A DNA stretch of 64,000 nt, from positions 62,001 to 126,000 of the forward strand of contig CAZRKC010000003.1 of NCBI GenBank assembly GCA_964600665.1. Direction: 5' to 3'. The position numbers and the translations under genes were made by a program. The notes beneath the pieces were generated by a model. That model was not told the origin of the DNA. It worked only from the letters and a program-made list of their open reading frames with translations, and did no database searches. Shown here piece by piece: positions 1 through 8,120 of the stretch; within the stretch, counting starts at the first letter, position 1; each line of letters opens with the position of its first letter. Source of the stretch: CAZRKC01 sp964600665. Its GTDB lineage: Bacteria > Bacillota > SLNR01.

Positions 1-2
1 TG

Positions 3-863
3 CCGCAGACCCGGGAACACATATTGCTGGCGAGACAGGTCGGGGTACCCAACATAGTGGTCTTTTTGAACAAGGCCGACATGGTGGATGATCCGGAACT
101 GATGGAACTGGTGGAGATGGAAGTCCGGGAATTGCTGAGCATGTACGAATTTCCGGGAGACGATATTCCGGTGATTCCGGGATCAGCCCTCAAGGCGATG
201 AACTGCGCCTGCGGCAGCCGGGAATGTGAAGACTGCAAAGCGATCTGGGAACTGATGGATGCAGTGGACTCCTACATACCGACCCCGATTCGTGACACAG
301 ACAAACCCTTCATGATGGCGATCGAAGATGTGTTTACGATCACCGGACGAGGGACAGTGGTCACCGGTCGAATCGAGCGGGGGATGGTCAAAGTCGGGGA
401 TGAAGTGGAGATCGTCGGGTTTACAGAAAAGCCGCGGAAAGTCGTGGTCACAGGCGTGGAAATGTTCCGCAAGCTGCTGGATCAGGCAGTGGCCGGGGAC
501 AATGTGGGCACATTGCTTCGGGGAGTGGACAAGAATGATGTGGAACGGGGTCAGGTATTGGCCAAGCCGGGATCCATCAAACCCCACACCAAGTTTCAGG
601 CGAATGTGTATGTGCTGTCCAAAGAAGAAGGCGGCCGGCACACACCGTTTTTCAATGGTTATCGGCCCCAGTTTTACTTCCGGACCACGGATGTAACGGG
701 GATGATCAAGTTACCGGAAGGCGTGGAAATGGTCATGCCGGGGGACAACATCACCATGGGGATCGAACTGATCACCCCCATCGCTGTCGAAGAAGGCCTT
801 CGGTTTGCGATTCGTGAAGGCGGACGGACTGTGGGCGCCGGTGTGGTTGCCACCATCGACTGA
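3..863 (+). CDS. tuf: Elongation factor Tu, 5'-truncated by window edge
   Basis: C-terminal 286 residues of EF-Tu, the GTPase that brings aminoacyl-tRNA to the ribosome. The frame is open from the first bases (PQTREHILLARQVGVP) so the start lies outside the window. Visible are the guanine-specificity motif NKAD (usually NKCD), the domain-2 segment GRGTVVTGR and the domain-3 end EGGRTVGAGVV. The late G domain carries an extra cysteine cluster, NCACGSRECEDC (CxC-x4-CxxC), just before the domain-2 linker. I recall the same spacing in EF-Tu of Moorella/Pelotomaculum-type Clostridia, so it is a lineage marker rather than a sequencing artefact. It precedes the S10 operon, as in most Bacillota. Confidence 0.97.
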   Translation, partial: PQTREHILLARQVGVPNIVVFLNKADMVDDPELMELVEMEVRELLSMYEFPGDDIPVIPGSALKAMNCACGSRECEDCKAIWELMDAVDSYIPTPIRDTDKPFMMAIEDVFTITGRGTVVTGRIERGMVKVGDEVEIVGFTEKPRKVVVTGVEMFRKLLDQAVAGDNVGTLLRGVDKNDVERGQVLAKPGSIKPHTKFQANVYVLSKEEGGRHTPFFNGYRPQFYFRTTDVTGMIKLPEGVEMVMPGDNITMGIELITPIAVEEGLRFAIREGGRTVGAGVVATID

Positions 864-874
864 TAAAATCCAAT

Positions 875-904
875 GGTTCCGGCCGGTTTCGGCCGGCCGG
901 AGCC
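875..904 (+). other. GC-rich hairpin between tuf and rpsJ
   Basis: A 12-base arm GGTTCCGGCCGG, six-base loop and CCGGCCGGAGCC arm form a near-perfect stem (one G-U pair). No T-run follows, so it is not a standard intrinsic terminator. It could be an RNA-processing, stabilising or attenuation element at the boundary between the tuf unit and the S10 operon. That role is inferred only. Confidence 0.5.
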
Positions 905-1007
905 GATGATATTGGCATGAACGATGATGTGAAAGGTTGCTGGCTCGGCCAGGGAATTTCCACGGAGTGTGCCTGTTCCAGAAACGGGTGAAAAGGAGGT
1001 TATCAAA

Positions 1008-1316
1008 ATGGCAAAACAGAAAATCAGGATCCGACTGCGGGCGTTTGATCACAACATCCTGGATCAATCCGCACTGAAAATTGTTGAAACAGCGAAAAGG
1101 ACCGGGGCAAGTGTATCCGGACCGATCCCGCTTCCCACGGAAAAGAATATTTACACGATCCTTCGTGCTCCCCATAAGTATAAGGATTCTCGGGAGCAGT
1201 TTGAAATGAGGACCCATAAACGACTGATCGATATTATCGAACCGACGCCGAAAACAGTGGATGCCCTCATGAAGCTGGATCTGCCGGCTGGTGTGGACAT
1301 CGAAATCAAATTATAA
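1008..1316 (+). CDS. rpsJ: 30S ribosomal protein S10
   Basis: First gene of the S10 block. It encodes 102 residues, the usual length, starting MAKQKIRIRLRAFDH, with S10 motifs such as SGPIPLPT and THKRLIDI. The ATG at 1008 is chosen because an AAAAGGAGGT ribosome binding site lies just upstream; an in-frame upstream extension has no family match. S10 sits in the 30S head and also serves as NusE in transcription antitermination. The downstream gene is rplC, 53 bases away. Confidence 0.97.
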   Translation: MAKQKIRIRLRAFDHNILDQSALKIVETAKRTGASVSGPIPLPTEKNIYTILRAPHKYKDSREQFEMRTHKRLIDIIEPTPKTVDALMKLDLPAGVDIEIKL

Positions 1317-1369
1317 ATGCGGCAATACCGCAGGGTATTGCGGATCGATTTACGGGGAGGTGGCAAATG

Positions 1370-1999
1370 ATGAAAAAAGGAATTATCGGGAAAAAGCTGG
1401 GCATGACGCAAATATTTGACGAAACCGGTCTATGCATTCCCGTTACTGTCGTTGAGGCGGGTCCCTGTGTGGTGGTTCAAAAGAAGACAAAAGAAGTGGA
1501 CGGTTACGAAGCCATTCAAGTGGGCTTTGGCGCAGTGAAGGAAAAGCATGTTAATAAACCGAAAAAAGGTCATTTTGAAAAAGCCCATGTTGAACCGCGG
1601 AAAGTGATCCGTGAACTGAAACTGGAAAATAGCAGTGAATTCACGGTTGGCGATGAGATCAAAGCCGACATGTTCGAAATCGGCGATATGATCGATGTAG
1701 CCGGCACTTCCAAGGGAAAAGGCTTTGCTGGACCCATTAAACGGTGGGGGTTTGGCCGCGGACTCATGACTCATGGCTCCAAATATCACCGGAGAACCGG
1801 TTCCTTGGCTTCCGGGCGTGAACCATCCCATGTGTTCAAAGGCAGAAAGATGCCAGGACATATGGGCAGTGTACGCCGGACAGTCCAGGGACTGAAAATC
1901 GTTCGTGTCGATGCAGATCGTAATTTGATTCTGATCAAAGGTTCGATTCCGGGCGGCAAAGGTACGCTCGTGACGATCAAGAGCAGCGTCAAAGTTTAA
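1370..1999 (+). CDS. rplC: 50S ribosomal protein L3
   Basis: L3 binds 23S rRNA early in 50S assembly and reaches the peptidyl-transferase centre. The 209-residue product begins MKKGIIGKKLGMTQIF and contains the diagnostic KGKGFAG and HGSKYHRRTGS stretches. Two ATG codons lie in tandem (1367 and 1370); the second gives the family-typical N terminus and good spacing from GGGGAGG, but either could be used. Next gene is rplD. Confidence 0.97.
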   Translation: MKKGIIGKKLGMTQIFDETGLCIPVTVVEAGPCVVVQKKTKEVDGYEAIQVGFGAVKEKHVNKPKKGHFEKAHVEPRKVIRELKLENSSEFTVGDEIKADMFEIGDMIDVAGTSKGKGFAGPIKRWGFGRGLMTHGSKYHRRTGSLASGREPSHVFKGRKMPGHMGSVRRTVQGLKIVRVDADRNLILIKGSIPGGKGTLVTIKSSVKV

Positions 2000-2046
2000 A
2001 CCAATATCAATTGATGGTCGAAGAAAGTAAGAAAGGAGGCTTTGCT

Positions 2047-2670
2047 ATGCCGGTAGTAGCTTTATATAACATCAAGGGAGAGCAGATCGGAGACATCCAG
2101 CTCAGCGACCATGTCTTCGCAGCCGAAATCAATCAATCCCTGATTCATGACGTCGTCGTTATGCACAATGCCAACAAGAGACAGGGGACTGCAGCAACCA
2201 AGACCCGCGGACTGGTCCGTGGGGGTGGACGCAAACCCTGGCGTCAGAAAGGAACAGGCAGAGCCCGTCACGGATCCATCCGGTCACCCCTTTGGGTGGG
2301 TGGTGGTACTGTGTTCGGACCTTCTCCCCGGGACTATTCATACACCATGCCGAAAAAAGCCCGGAGAGCTGCTTTACGTTCCGCATTATCTGCCAAAATG
2401 GAGTCCGGTGACATCATCGTTATCGACTCATTTGAAGTATCAGAACCCAAAACCAAACAGGTCGTGGAATTGTTGCACAACCTGAATGTGAACGGGAAGG
2501 CCATGTTGGTCATCGGCGGTTACGACAGCAATGTGTATCTGTCGTCCCGCAACATTCCGGGGGTCAAATCATCTCCGGCCAGAGAAATCAATGTGTCCGA
2601 TGTTATGATCTACGGGAAAATCATCCTGACCCAAGACGCCGTAGCAAAAGTGGAGGAGGTGCTAGCATAA
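2047..2670 (+). CDS. rplD: 50S ribosomal protein L4
   Basis: L4 (207 residues) contacts 23S rRNA and the exit tunnel and, in some bacteria, autoregulates the S10 operon. The tunnel-loop signature GGGRKPWRQKGTGRARHGS is clear. ATG 2047 is preferred (MPVVALYNIKGE) because AAAGGAGGC lies directly before it; an upstream in-frame ATG at 2011 lacks this spacing. The stop overlaps the rplW start by one base, indicating translational coupling. Confidence 0.97.
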   Translation: MPVVALYNIKGEQIGDIQLSDHVFAAEINQSLIHDVVVMHNANKRQGTAATKTRGLVRGGGRKPWRQKGTGRARHGSIRSPLWVGGGTVFGPSPRDYSYTMPKKARRAALRSALSAKMESGDIIVIDSFEVSEPKTKQVVELLHNLNVNGKAMLVIGGYDSNVYLSSRNIPGVKSSPAREINVSDVMIYGKIILTQDAVAKVEEVLA

Positions 2671-2957
2671 TGCAGAATCCACATGATGTCATCCGCCGTC
2701 CGGTAATCACTGAAAGAAGCATGGACATGATGGCGATGAACAAATATGTCTTCTATGTTGACAAACGCGCCAACAAAGCTGAAATCAAAAGCGCTGTGGA
2801 GCAGGTTTTCAAAGTGAAGGTTCTGGCAGTGAACACCAGTCATGTTCGTGGCAAGGCCAAGCGCATGGGCGTTCATCGAGGCTTCACCCCTGACCGGAAA
2901 AAGGCCATTGTCACTTTGGCTGAAGGACAGAAAATCGAATTCTTTGAAGGTATCTGA
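2670..2957 (+). CDS. rplW: 50S ribosomal protein L23
   Basis: 95-residue L23, which lines the tunnel exit and docks trigger factor and SRP. Typical segments are DVIRRPVITERSM at the N terminus and NKYVFYVDKRANKAEIK. The ATG overlaps the last base of the rplD stop codon and is served by GGAGGAGGTG inside rplD. Length and order match the S10 block of Bacillota. Confidence 0.96.
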   Translation: MQNPHDVIRRPVITERSMDMMAMNKYVFYVDKRANKAEIKSAVEQVFKVKVLAVNTSHVRGKAKRMGVHRGFTPDRKKAIVTLAEGQKIEFFEGI

Positions 2958-2997
2958 TGAAAACACACGACGAATTTGCTGAAAGGAGGGAATGGTA

Positions 2998-3819
2998 ATG
3001 GCGATTAAAAAATTCAAACCGACCTCGCCAGGTATCAGGACCATGACCATCTCCACCTTTGATGAGATTACCACAGACAAACCCGAAAAATCGCTGCTGG
3101 CTCCTTTGAAAAAGAAAGGTGGTCGCAATGCCCAGGGCAGACTGACGGTAAGACACCAGGGTGGCGGACATAAACGGAAATACCGCATCATCGACTTTCG
3201 CAGGGACAAAGACGGGATCCCCGCAAAAGTAGCAACCATTGAGTACGATCCCAACCGGTCTTCCCGGATTGCACTGCTTCATTATGTTGACGGGGAGAAA
3301 CGGTACATTCTGGCACCAGCCGGATTGACCGTGGGCACTATGATCATGTCCGGTGAAGAAGCAGACATCAAAGTGGGTAACGCGCTGCCCTTGAGAAACA
3401 TTCCGTTAGGAAGTATCATGCATAACATCGAGGTCTATCCCGCCGGCGGTGGGAAACTGGTCCGGTCTGCAGGTACATCCGCGCAGCTGATGGCGAAAGA
3501 AGGCAAGTATGCACAGATTCGGATGCCTTCAGGGGAAATCCGGATGATCAGTCTCGAGTGCAAAGCCACCATCGGACAAGTTGGCAACATCGATCATGAA
3601 AACATTACCATCGGAAAAGCGGGTAAGAGTCGCTGGCTGGGGATTCGTCCCACAGTCCGGGGCGTCACCATGAACCCGGTGGATCACCCCCATGGTGGTG
3701 GTGAAGGTAAATCTCCTATCGGTCGGAACCCTGTTACACCTTGGGGCAAACCGGCGCTGGGAGCCAAGACCCGTGGCAAGAAGCGGTCTGACCGGATGAT
3801 CGTGAAACGTCGCAAGTAA
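2998..3819 (+). CDS. rplB: 50S ribosomal protein L2
   Basis: L2 (273 residues) is needed for subunit association and peptidyl transfer. The sequence runs from MAIKKFKPTSPGIR through the conserved HPHGGGEGKSPIGR loop near the C terminus and ends in a basic tail. ATG 2998 is eight bases from GGAGG; an in-frame ATG at 2992 is too close to the site. It lies between rplW and rpsS. Confidence 0.97.
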   Translation: MAIKKFKPTSPGIRTMTISTFDEITTDKPEKSLLAPLKKKGGRNAQGRLTVRHQGGGHKRKYRIIDFRRDKDGIPAKVATIEYDPNRSSRIALLHYVDGEKRYILAPAGLTVGTMIMSGEEADIKVGNALPLRNIPLGSIMHNIEVYPAGGGKLVRSAGTSAQLMAKEGKYAQIRMPSGEIRMISLECKATIGQVGNIDHENITIGKAGKSRWLGIRPTVRGVTMNPVDHPHGGGEGKSPIGRNPVTPWGKPALGAKTRGKKRSDRMIVKRRK

Positions 3820-3855
3820 GGCAGGAATCACCCGAGGAGAAAGGAGGACTGGAAA

Positions 3856-4140
3856 ATGAGCAGATCTCTGAAAAAAGGGCCATATATCGAAGCGAGCCTT
3901 CTGAAGAAAGTTGAAGATATGGACACAAAGAAGGACAAAAAAGTCATTAAAACCTGGTCCCGGCGGTCCACCATTCTGCCGATCATGGTTGGACATACGA
4001 TTGCGGTTCATGACGGAAGGAAGCACGTGCCAGTATACATCACGGAGGACATGGTGGGTCATAAGCTAGGTGAATTTGCTCCCACACGTCTTTTCCGCGG
4101 CCATGGTTCCCATACGGAAAGATCGACATCCTTGAAATAA
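3856..4140 (+). CDS. rpsS: 30S ribosomal protein S19
   Basis: 94-residue S19 of the 30S head, binding with S13 near the A site. It begins MSRSLKKGPY and holds the conserved RRSTILPIMVGHTIAVHDGR block (20 residues) and the GEFAPTR motif. A GAGAAAGGAGG site precedes the ATG. Order rplB-rpsS-rplV is standard. Confidence 0.97.
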   Translation: MSRSLKKGPYIEASLLKKVEDMDTKKDKKVIKTWSRRSTILPIMVGHTIAVHDGRKHVPVYITEDMVGHKLGEFAPTRLFRGHGSHTERSTSLK

Positions 4141-4176
4141 CGGCAGGAAAGACGAGTTGGGGAGGAGGGTTAGAAT

Positions 4177-4518
4177 ATGGAAGCAAGAGCGGTAGCCAAG
4201 TATGTGCGCATCGCACCCCGCAAAGTCCGGATCGTCATGGACCTGATCCGTGGCAAAGGTGTGGACGAAGCATTAGCAATACTCAAATATACGCCCAAAG
4301 CAGCATCCGAGGTCCTGACCAAAGTGGTATCGTCAGCGGCCGCCAATGCTGAAAACAATTTTGACATGGACCGGTCCAGCCTATTCATTACCGAGGCATT
4401 TGTGGATCAGGGACCGACCCTCAAACGGGTACATCCCCGTTCACGAGGTCAGGCGTTTAAGATCCTGAAGAAGTCCAGTCATATCACGGTTGTAGTCGGG
4501 GAGAAGAAGGAGGGATAA
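4177..4518 (+). CDS. rplV: 50S ribosomal protein L22
   Basis: 113-residue L22, whose extended hairpin lines the peptide exit tunnel and carries macrolide-resistance positions in other species. Begins MEARAVAKYVRIAPRKVR and contains the loop region HPRSRGQAFKILKKSSHITV. GGGGAGGAGGG precedes the ATG. The stop codon is three bases from the rpsC start. Confidence 0.97.
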   Translation: MEARAVAKYVRIAPRKVRIVMDLIRGKGVDEALAILKYTPKAASEVLTKVVSSAAANAENNFDMDRSSLFITEAFVDQGPTLKRVHPRSRGQAFKILKKSSHITVVVGEKKEG

Positions 4519-4521
4519 AGA

Positions 4522-5187
4522 GTGGGTCAAAAAATACATCCAAAGGGAATTCGCATTGGTATCATTCGCGATTGGGACGCTAAGTGGTTCGCCCCCAAAA
4601 AGGACTATGCCAACTATCTCATCGAAGACATCAAAGTCCGCGAATATGTTAAAGAAAAACTGTTCTTGGCCGGGGTTCCCCGGGTTGAGATCGAGCGATC
4701 CGCTAACCGCCTGAAGGTCACCGTCCACACAGCAAAACCGGGTATGGTGATTGGCCGGGGCGGCACTGGTGTAGAACAATTGCGTAAAGATCTGGAAGTC
4801 ATGACCGGCAAAACGGTCAACATCAATATCATGGAAATCAAGTCCCCTGAACTGGATGCACAACTGGTGTCGGAAAACATTGCGGCACAGCTGGAAAAGC
4901 GCACATCCTTCAGACGGGCGATGAAACAGGCCGTAGGCCGAACGATGAAAGCCCGGGCACAAGGAATTAAAATCATGGTTGGTGGACGATTGGGCGGCGC
5001 AGAAATTGCCCGTTCCGAATGGTATCATGAAGGTACCGTACCCCTGCAGACTTTGCGGGCGGATATTGACTACGGTTTTGCTGAAGCGAAGACCACTTAC
5101 GGCAGGATCGGCGTCAAAGTTTGGATCTACCGTGGTGAAATTCTTCCCACAGCCAAGAAAAAGGCCGCTGCGGAAGGAGGAAAATAA
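4522..5187 (+). CDS. rpsC: 30S ribosomal protein S3
   Basis: S3 (221 residues) sits at the mRNA entry channel and has mRNA helicase activity with S4. The GTG start follows AAGGAGGG in the rplV tail and yields MGQKIHPKGIRIG. A KH domain with GRGGTGVEQLR and the S3 C-terminal motif GRLGGAEIARSEW are present. Tight spacing to rplV and rplP suggests coupling. Confidence 0.97.
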   Translation: MGQKIHPKGIRIGIIRDWDAKWFAPKKDYANYLIEDIKVREYVKEKLFLAGVPRVEIERSANRLKVTVHTAKPGMVIGRGGTGVEQLRKDLEVMTGKTVNINIMEIKSPELDAQLVSENIAAQLEKRTSFRRAMKQAVGRTMKARAQGIKIMVGGRLGGAEIARSEWYHEGTVPLQTLRADIDYGFAEAKTTYGRIGVKVWIYRGEILPTAKKKAAAEGGK

Positions 5188-5190
5188 ACG

Positions 5191-5619
5191 ATGTTGATGC
5201 CCAAACGTGTTAAACACAGAAAAGTACAGAGAGGTACCATGAAAGGCAGAGCCCATCGTGGATCCACGATTGCTTATGGGGAGTTTGCCATTCAGGCAAT
5301 TGACGGTGCATGGGTCACCAGCCAGCAGATCGAGGCAGCGCGTATCGCCATGACTCGTTCGATTAAGCGGGGAGGCAAGGTATGGATCCGGATTTTCCCG
5401 GATAAGCCTGTGACCGCAAAACCGGCTGAAACCCGAATGGGGAGCGGCAAAGGTGCCCCGGAATACTGGGTCGCTGTTGTCAAACCGGGACGTATCCTGT
5501 TCGAAATGAGTGGTGTTGACGAAGAAACCGCACGTGAAGCATTACGTCTGGCTTCCCATAAGCTGCCGATCAAGACAAAATTCCTGAAACGGGAAGATAT
5601 GGGTGGTGAAGCGCAGTGA
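5191..5619 (+). CDS. rplP: 50S ribosomal protein L16
   Basis: 142-residue L16, which helps shape the A-site tRNA region of the 50S. Begins MLMPKRVKHRKVQRG, the common family N terminus, and contains WIRIFPDKPVTAKPAETRMG. ATG 5191 is ten bases from GGAGG; the second in-frame ATG (5197) is farther off. The stop TGA overlaps the GTG start of rpmC. Confidence 0.97.
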   Translation: MLMPKRVKHRKVQRGTMKGRAHRGSTIAYGEFAIQAIDGAWVTSQQIEAARIAMTRSIKRGGKVWIRIFPDKPVTAKPAETRMGSGKGAPEYWVAVVKPGRILFEMSGVDEETAREALRLASHKLPIKTKFLKREDMGGEAQ

Positions 5620-5825
5620 AAATCACAGAAGTTCGTGATATGTCAAACAATGAGTTGAACGTAAAACTCAAGGATATGAAGGAAGAACTATTCAATCTTC
5701 GATTCCAGGCCGCAACAGGACAGCTGGAGAATCCGATGCGCATTCCCAAGGTTCGAAGAGACATTGCCCGGATCAAGACCATCATCCGGGAACGGGAAAT
5801 CAAGTCGATGGCCAAACAGGCCTAG
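5616..5825 (+). CDS. rpmC: 50S ribosomal protein L29
   Basis: 69-residue L29, at the tunnel exit next to L23. The GTG start overlaps the rplP stop (GTGA). Typical features are the helical N-terminal VRDMSNNELNVKLKDMKEEL and the later segment QLENPMRIPKVRRDIARIKT (20 residues). Confidence 0.95.
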   Translation: MKITEVRDMSNNELNVKLKDMKEELFNLRFQAATGQLENPMRIPKVRRDIARIKTIIREREIKSMAKQA

Positions 5826-5867
5826 TGAAGCGGTGCACGCGGATACGCAAGAAAGGAGGCAATACGG

Positions 5868-6125
5868 GTGGAAGACAGGAACAAACGGAAACATACAACC
5901 GGGATCGTGGTCAGTGATAAGATGGACAAAACCGTCGTTATCAAGGTAGACACAAAAGTCAAACATCCTTTGTACGGGAAAGTTATGCGGGCGTCCAAAA
6001 AGTACAAAGTGCACGATGAAAACAACGAGTGCAAAGTGGGCGACGAAATCTTGGTGATGGAGACCCGGCCCTTAAGCAAAGATAAGCGGTGGAGACTGGT
6101 TGAAATCGTGAAAAAAGCCGAATAA
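5868..6125 (+). CDS. rpsQ: 30S ribosomal protein S17
   Basis: 85-residue S17, an early 16S rRNA binder. GTG 5868 follows GAAAGGAGG at proper spacing and gives MEDRNKRKHTTGIVVSDKMD. The OB-fold core (GIVVSDKMDKTVVIKV) and the motif HDENNECKVGDEI are present. It lies between rpmC and rplN. Confidence 0.96.
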   Translation: MEDRNKRKHTTGIVVSDKMDKTVVIKVDTKVKHPLYGKVMRASKKYKVHDENNECKVGDEILVMETRPLSKDKRWRLVEIVKKAE

Positions 6126-6163
6126 ACATGATGGATGAGAGCTGCTGAAAGGAGGGTTATCTG

Positions 6164-6532
6164 ATGATTCAGGCCCAGACGATTCTGAATGTCGCTGACA
6201 ATACCGGAGCCAAACGGTTGATGTGCATACGGGTAATGGGCGGTTCAGTCCGTAAATACGCCAATATTGGGGACATTATCATCGCTGCTGTTAAGGAAGC
6301 CACGCCCGGGGGCGTTGTAAAGAAAGGGGATGTGGTCCGTGCCGTTGTCGTACGCTCTGCAAAAGGGTTGTCCCGACCTGACGGATCCCATATTAATTTC
6401 GATGACAATGCAGCAGTGATTATTAATGATCAGAATGCACCCCGCGGTACCCGTGTTTTCGGACCCGTGGCCCGGGAGCTCAGGGAAAAAGATTTCATGA
6501 AGATCGTTTCCTTAGCCCCGGAAGTAATCTAA
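6164..6532 (+). CDS. rplN: 50S ribosomal protein L14
   Basis: 122-residue L14, located at the subunit interface and the docking point of the silencing factor RsfS in bacteria. Begins MIQAQTILNVADNTGAKR and contains GDVVRAVVVRSAKG and FGPVARELREK. GAAAGGAGGG precedes the ATG. Confidence 0.97.
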   Translation: MIQAQTILNVADNTGAKRLMCIRVMGGSVRKYANIGDIIIAAVKEATPGGVVKKGDVVRAVVVRSAKGLSRPDGSHINFDDNAAVIINDQNAPRGTRVFGPVARELREKDFMKIVSLAPEVI

Positions 6533-6556
6533 GGGATCGAGAGGAGGTTAGGAAAC

Positions 6557-6892
6557 GTGACCCAGAAAAAATTGCATGTGAAATCAGGAGATACGGTTGT
6601 TGTCATCTCTGGCAAGGATAAAGACAGAGTCAAAAAGCGGAAAGTACTGTCTGCGATACCCAAAGAAGGTCGCGTCATTGTTGAAGGGGTCAATATGGTC
6701 AAACGCCATACCAAACCGACTCAAAAAGTGATGCAGGGTGGTATCATCTCCAAGGAATCCCCCATTGCTGCCTCCAATGTGATGTTGGTCTGCAGTCGCT
6801 GCGGGAAACCGACCCGAACCGGCAAGAAGACCCTGGAGAACGGAAAGTCCGTTCGCTACTGCAAGAAATGCGGTGAAATCACCGACAAGTAA
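6557..6892 (+). CDS. rplX: 50S ribosomal protein L24
   Basis: 111-residue L24, an assembly initiator for the 50S subunit. A GTG start follows GAGGAGGT. The KOW motif region reads GDTVVVISGKDKDRVKKRKV. The C terminus has two CxxC pairs (CSRCGKP and CKKCGE), a possible zinc-binding element found in some L24 proteins. Adjacent to rplE. Confidence 0.96.
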   Translation: MTQKKLHVKSGDTVVVISGKDKDRVKKRKVLSAIPKEGRVIVEGVNMVKRHTKPTQKVMQGGIISKESPIAASNVMLVCSRCGKPTRTGKKTLENGKSVRYCKKCGEITDK

Positions 6893-6914
6893 GTTTCCGA
6901 AAGGAGGTAGGATC

Positions 6915-7460
6915 GTGAACAGGCTGAAAGAGAAGTATGCAAACGAAGTGGTTCCTGCATTGATGCAGAAATTCAATTATAAAAACCAGATGGAAGTACC
7001 GAAGCTGGAAAAAATCGTGGTCAACATGGGCGTCGGCGCAGCGATTCAGGAAGCAAAAGCCCTGGATTCTGCCGTCAAAGACCTGGCTGCAATCACTGGG
7101 CAAAAACCGGTGATCACGAAAGCCAAGAAGTCCATTGCGAACTTTAAGCTCCGCCAGGGTATGTCCATCGGTTGCAAGGTTACCCTTCGCGGCCAGCGGA
7201 TGTATGAGTTCCTGGATCGTCTGGTTAGCGTTTCACTCCCAAGAGTCCGCGATTTTCGGGGAATATCCTCAAAAGCTTTTGATGGCCGGGGCAATTTTAC
7301 ATTGGGCATCAAAGATCAGTTGATCTTTCCCGAGATCGAATATGACAAAGTGGAACGTGTCCAGGGTATGGATGTGGTGATCGTAACCACGGCCAAAACG
7401 GACGAAGAATCGAAAGAATTCCTGCGTCTGATGGGAATGCCTTTCAAAGAGCAGGATTAA
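6915..7460 (+). CDS. rplE: 50S ribosomal protein L5
   Basis: L5 binds 5S rRNA in the central protuberance. The 181-residue product from GTG 6915 (MNRLKEKYANEVVPALMQKF, 20 residues) has the usual length; AAAGGAGGTAG lies upstream. Conserved FKLRQGMSIGCKVTLRG and the C-terminal AKTDEESKEFLRLMGMPF are visible. A longer in-frame extension overlapping rplX is not supported. Confidence 0.96.
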   Translation: MNRLKEKYANEVVPALMQKFNYKNQMEVPKLEKIVVNMGVGAAIQEAKALDSAVKDLAAITGQKPVITKAKKSIANFKLRQGMSIGCKVTLRGQRMYEFLDRLVSVSLPRVRDFRGISSKAFDGRGNFTLGIKDQLIFPEIEYDKVERVQGMDVVIVTTAKTDEESKEFLRLMGMPFKEQD

Positions 7461-7491
7461 TCGACAATTCCACGGAGGAGGGATAAGATAC

Positions 7492-7677
7492 ATGGCCAGA
7501 AAAGGACTGCTGGAAACCTGGTCCAAGGACCCGAAGTTCAAAGTCCGGTTTCACAACCGGTGTCGGATATGCGGTCGTCCTCATGCATATCTCCGGAAAT
7601 TCGGAATGTGCAGAATATGTTTCCGTGAATATGCGCACAAGGGAGAAATTCCCGGAGTGACAAAATCGAGCTGGTAA
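7492..7677 (+). CDS. rpsZ: 30S ribosomal protein S14, zinc-binding type
   Basis: 61-residue short (type Z) S14 with an intact four-cysteine zinc site, CRICGRPH and CRICFR. Many Bacillota carry this form in the spc block. Begins MARKGLLETWSKDPKF. ACGGAGGAGGG precedes the ATG. Confidence 0.97.
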   Translation: MARKGLLETWSKDPKFKVRFHNRCRICGRPHAYLRKFGMCRICFREYAHKGEIPGVTKSSW

Positions 7678-7707
7678 GGAAAATACCGAGGAAGGGGGGA
7701 TCTTGCG

Positions 7708-8106
7708 ATGGTTATGACAGATCCTATCGCTGATATGCTTACTAGACTGAGAAATGCTAACATGGTAAGACATGAGCAGGTCGAAGTCCCGGCTTCTAAC
7801 ATGAAGAAAGCTGTTTTGGATATTCTCAAACACGAAGGGTTCATTCACACCTATGAGTATATTGAGGATGGAAAACAAGGCATCTTGAAGGTCCGTTTGA
7901 AATACGGTCCGGATCGGGAAAAAGTTATCACAGGGTTGAAACGGATCAGTAAACCTGGTCTGCGGGTATATGCCAAACGGGATGAGATTCCGCGAGTCCT
8001 GGGTGGTTTGGGCGTTGCTGTGTTGTCCACATCCAAAGGAATTATGACAGACAAACAGGCGCGCAAAGACGGTGTCGGTGGAGAAGTAATCTGCTATGTC
8101 TGGTAG
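7708..8106 (+). CDS. rpsH: 30S ribosomal protein S8
   Basis: 132-residue S8, a primary 16S rRNA binder and known spc-operon repressor in Escherichia coli. Begins MVMTDPIADMLTRLRNAN, the usual Bacillota N terminus, and ends with the conserved STSKGIMTDKQAR and GGEVICYVW. GAAGGGGGGA lies upstream of the ATG. Confidence 0.97.
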   Translation: MVMTDPIADMLTRLRNANMVRHEQVEVPASNMKKAVLDILKHEGFIHTYEYIEDGKQGILKVRLKYGPDREKVITGLKRISKPGLRVYAKRDEIPRVLGGLGVAVLSTSKGIMTDKQARKDGVGGEVICYVW

Positions 8107-8120
8107 AAGGAGGTGCTGAA

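Noticed and set aside
4441..5256. Antisense 271-codon frame over rpsC
   Set aside because: A shadow of the conserved ribosomal genes on the plus strand; the same holds for long minus-strand frames over rplB (2610-3254), rpsH (7444-8145) and glmS (31281-32162).
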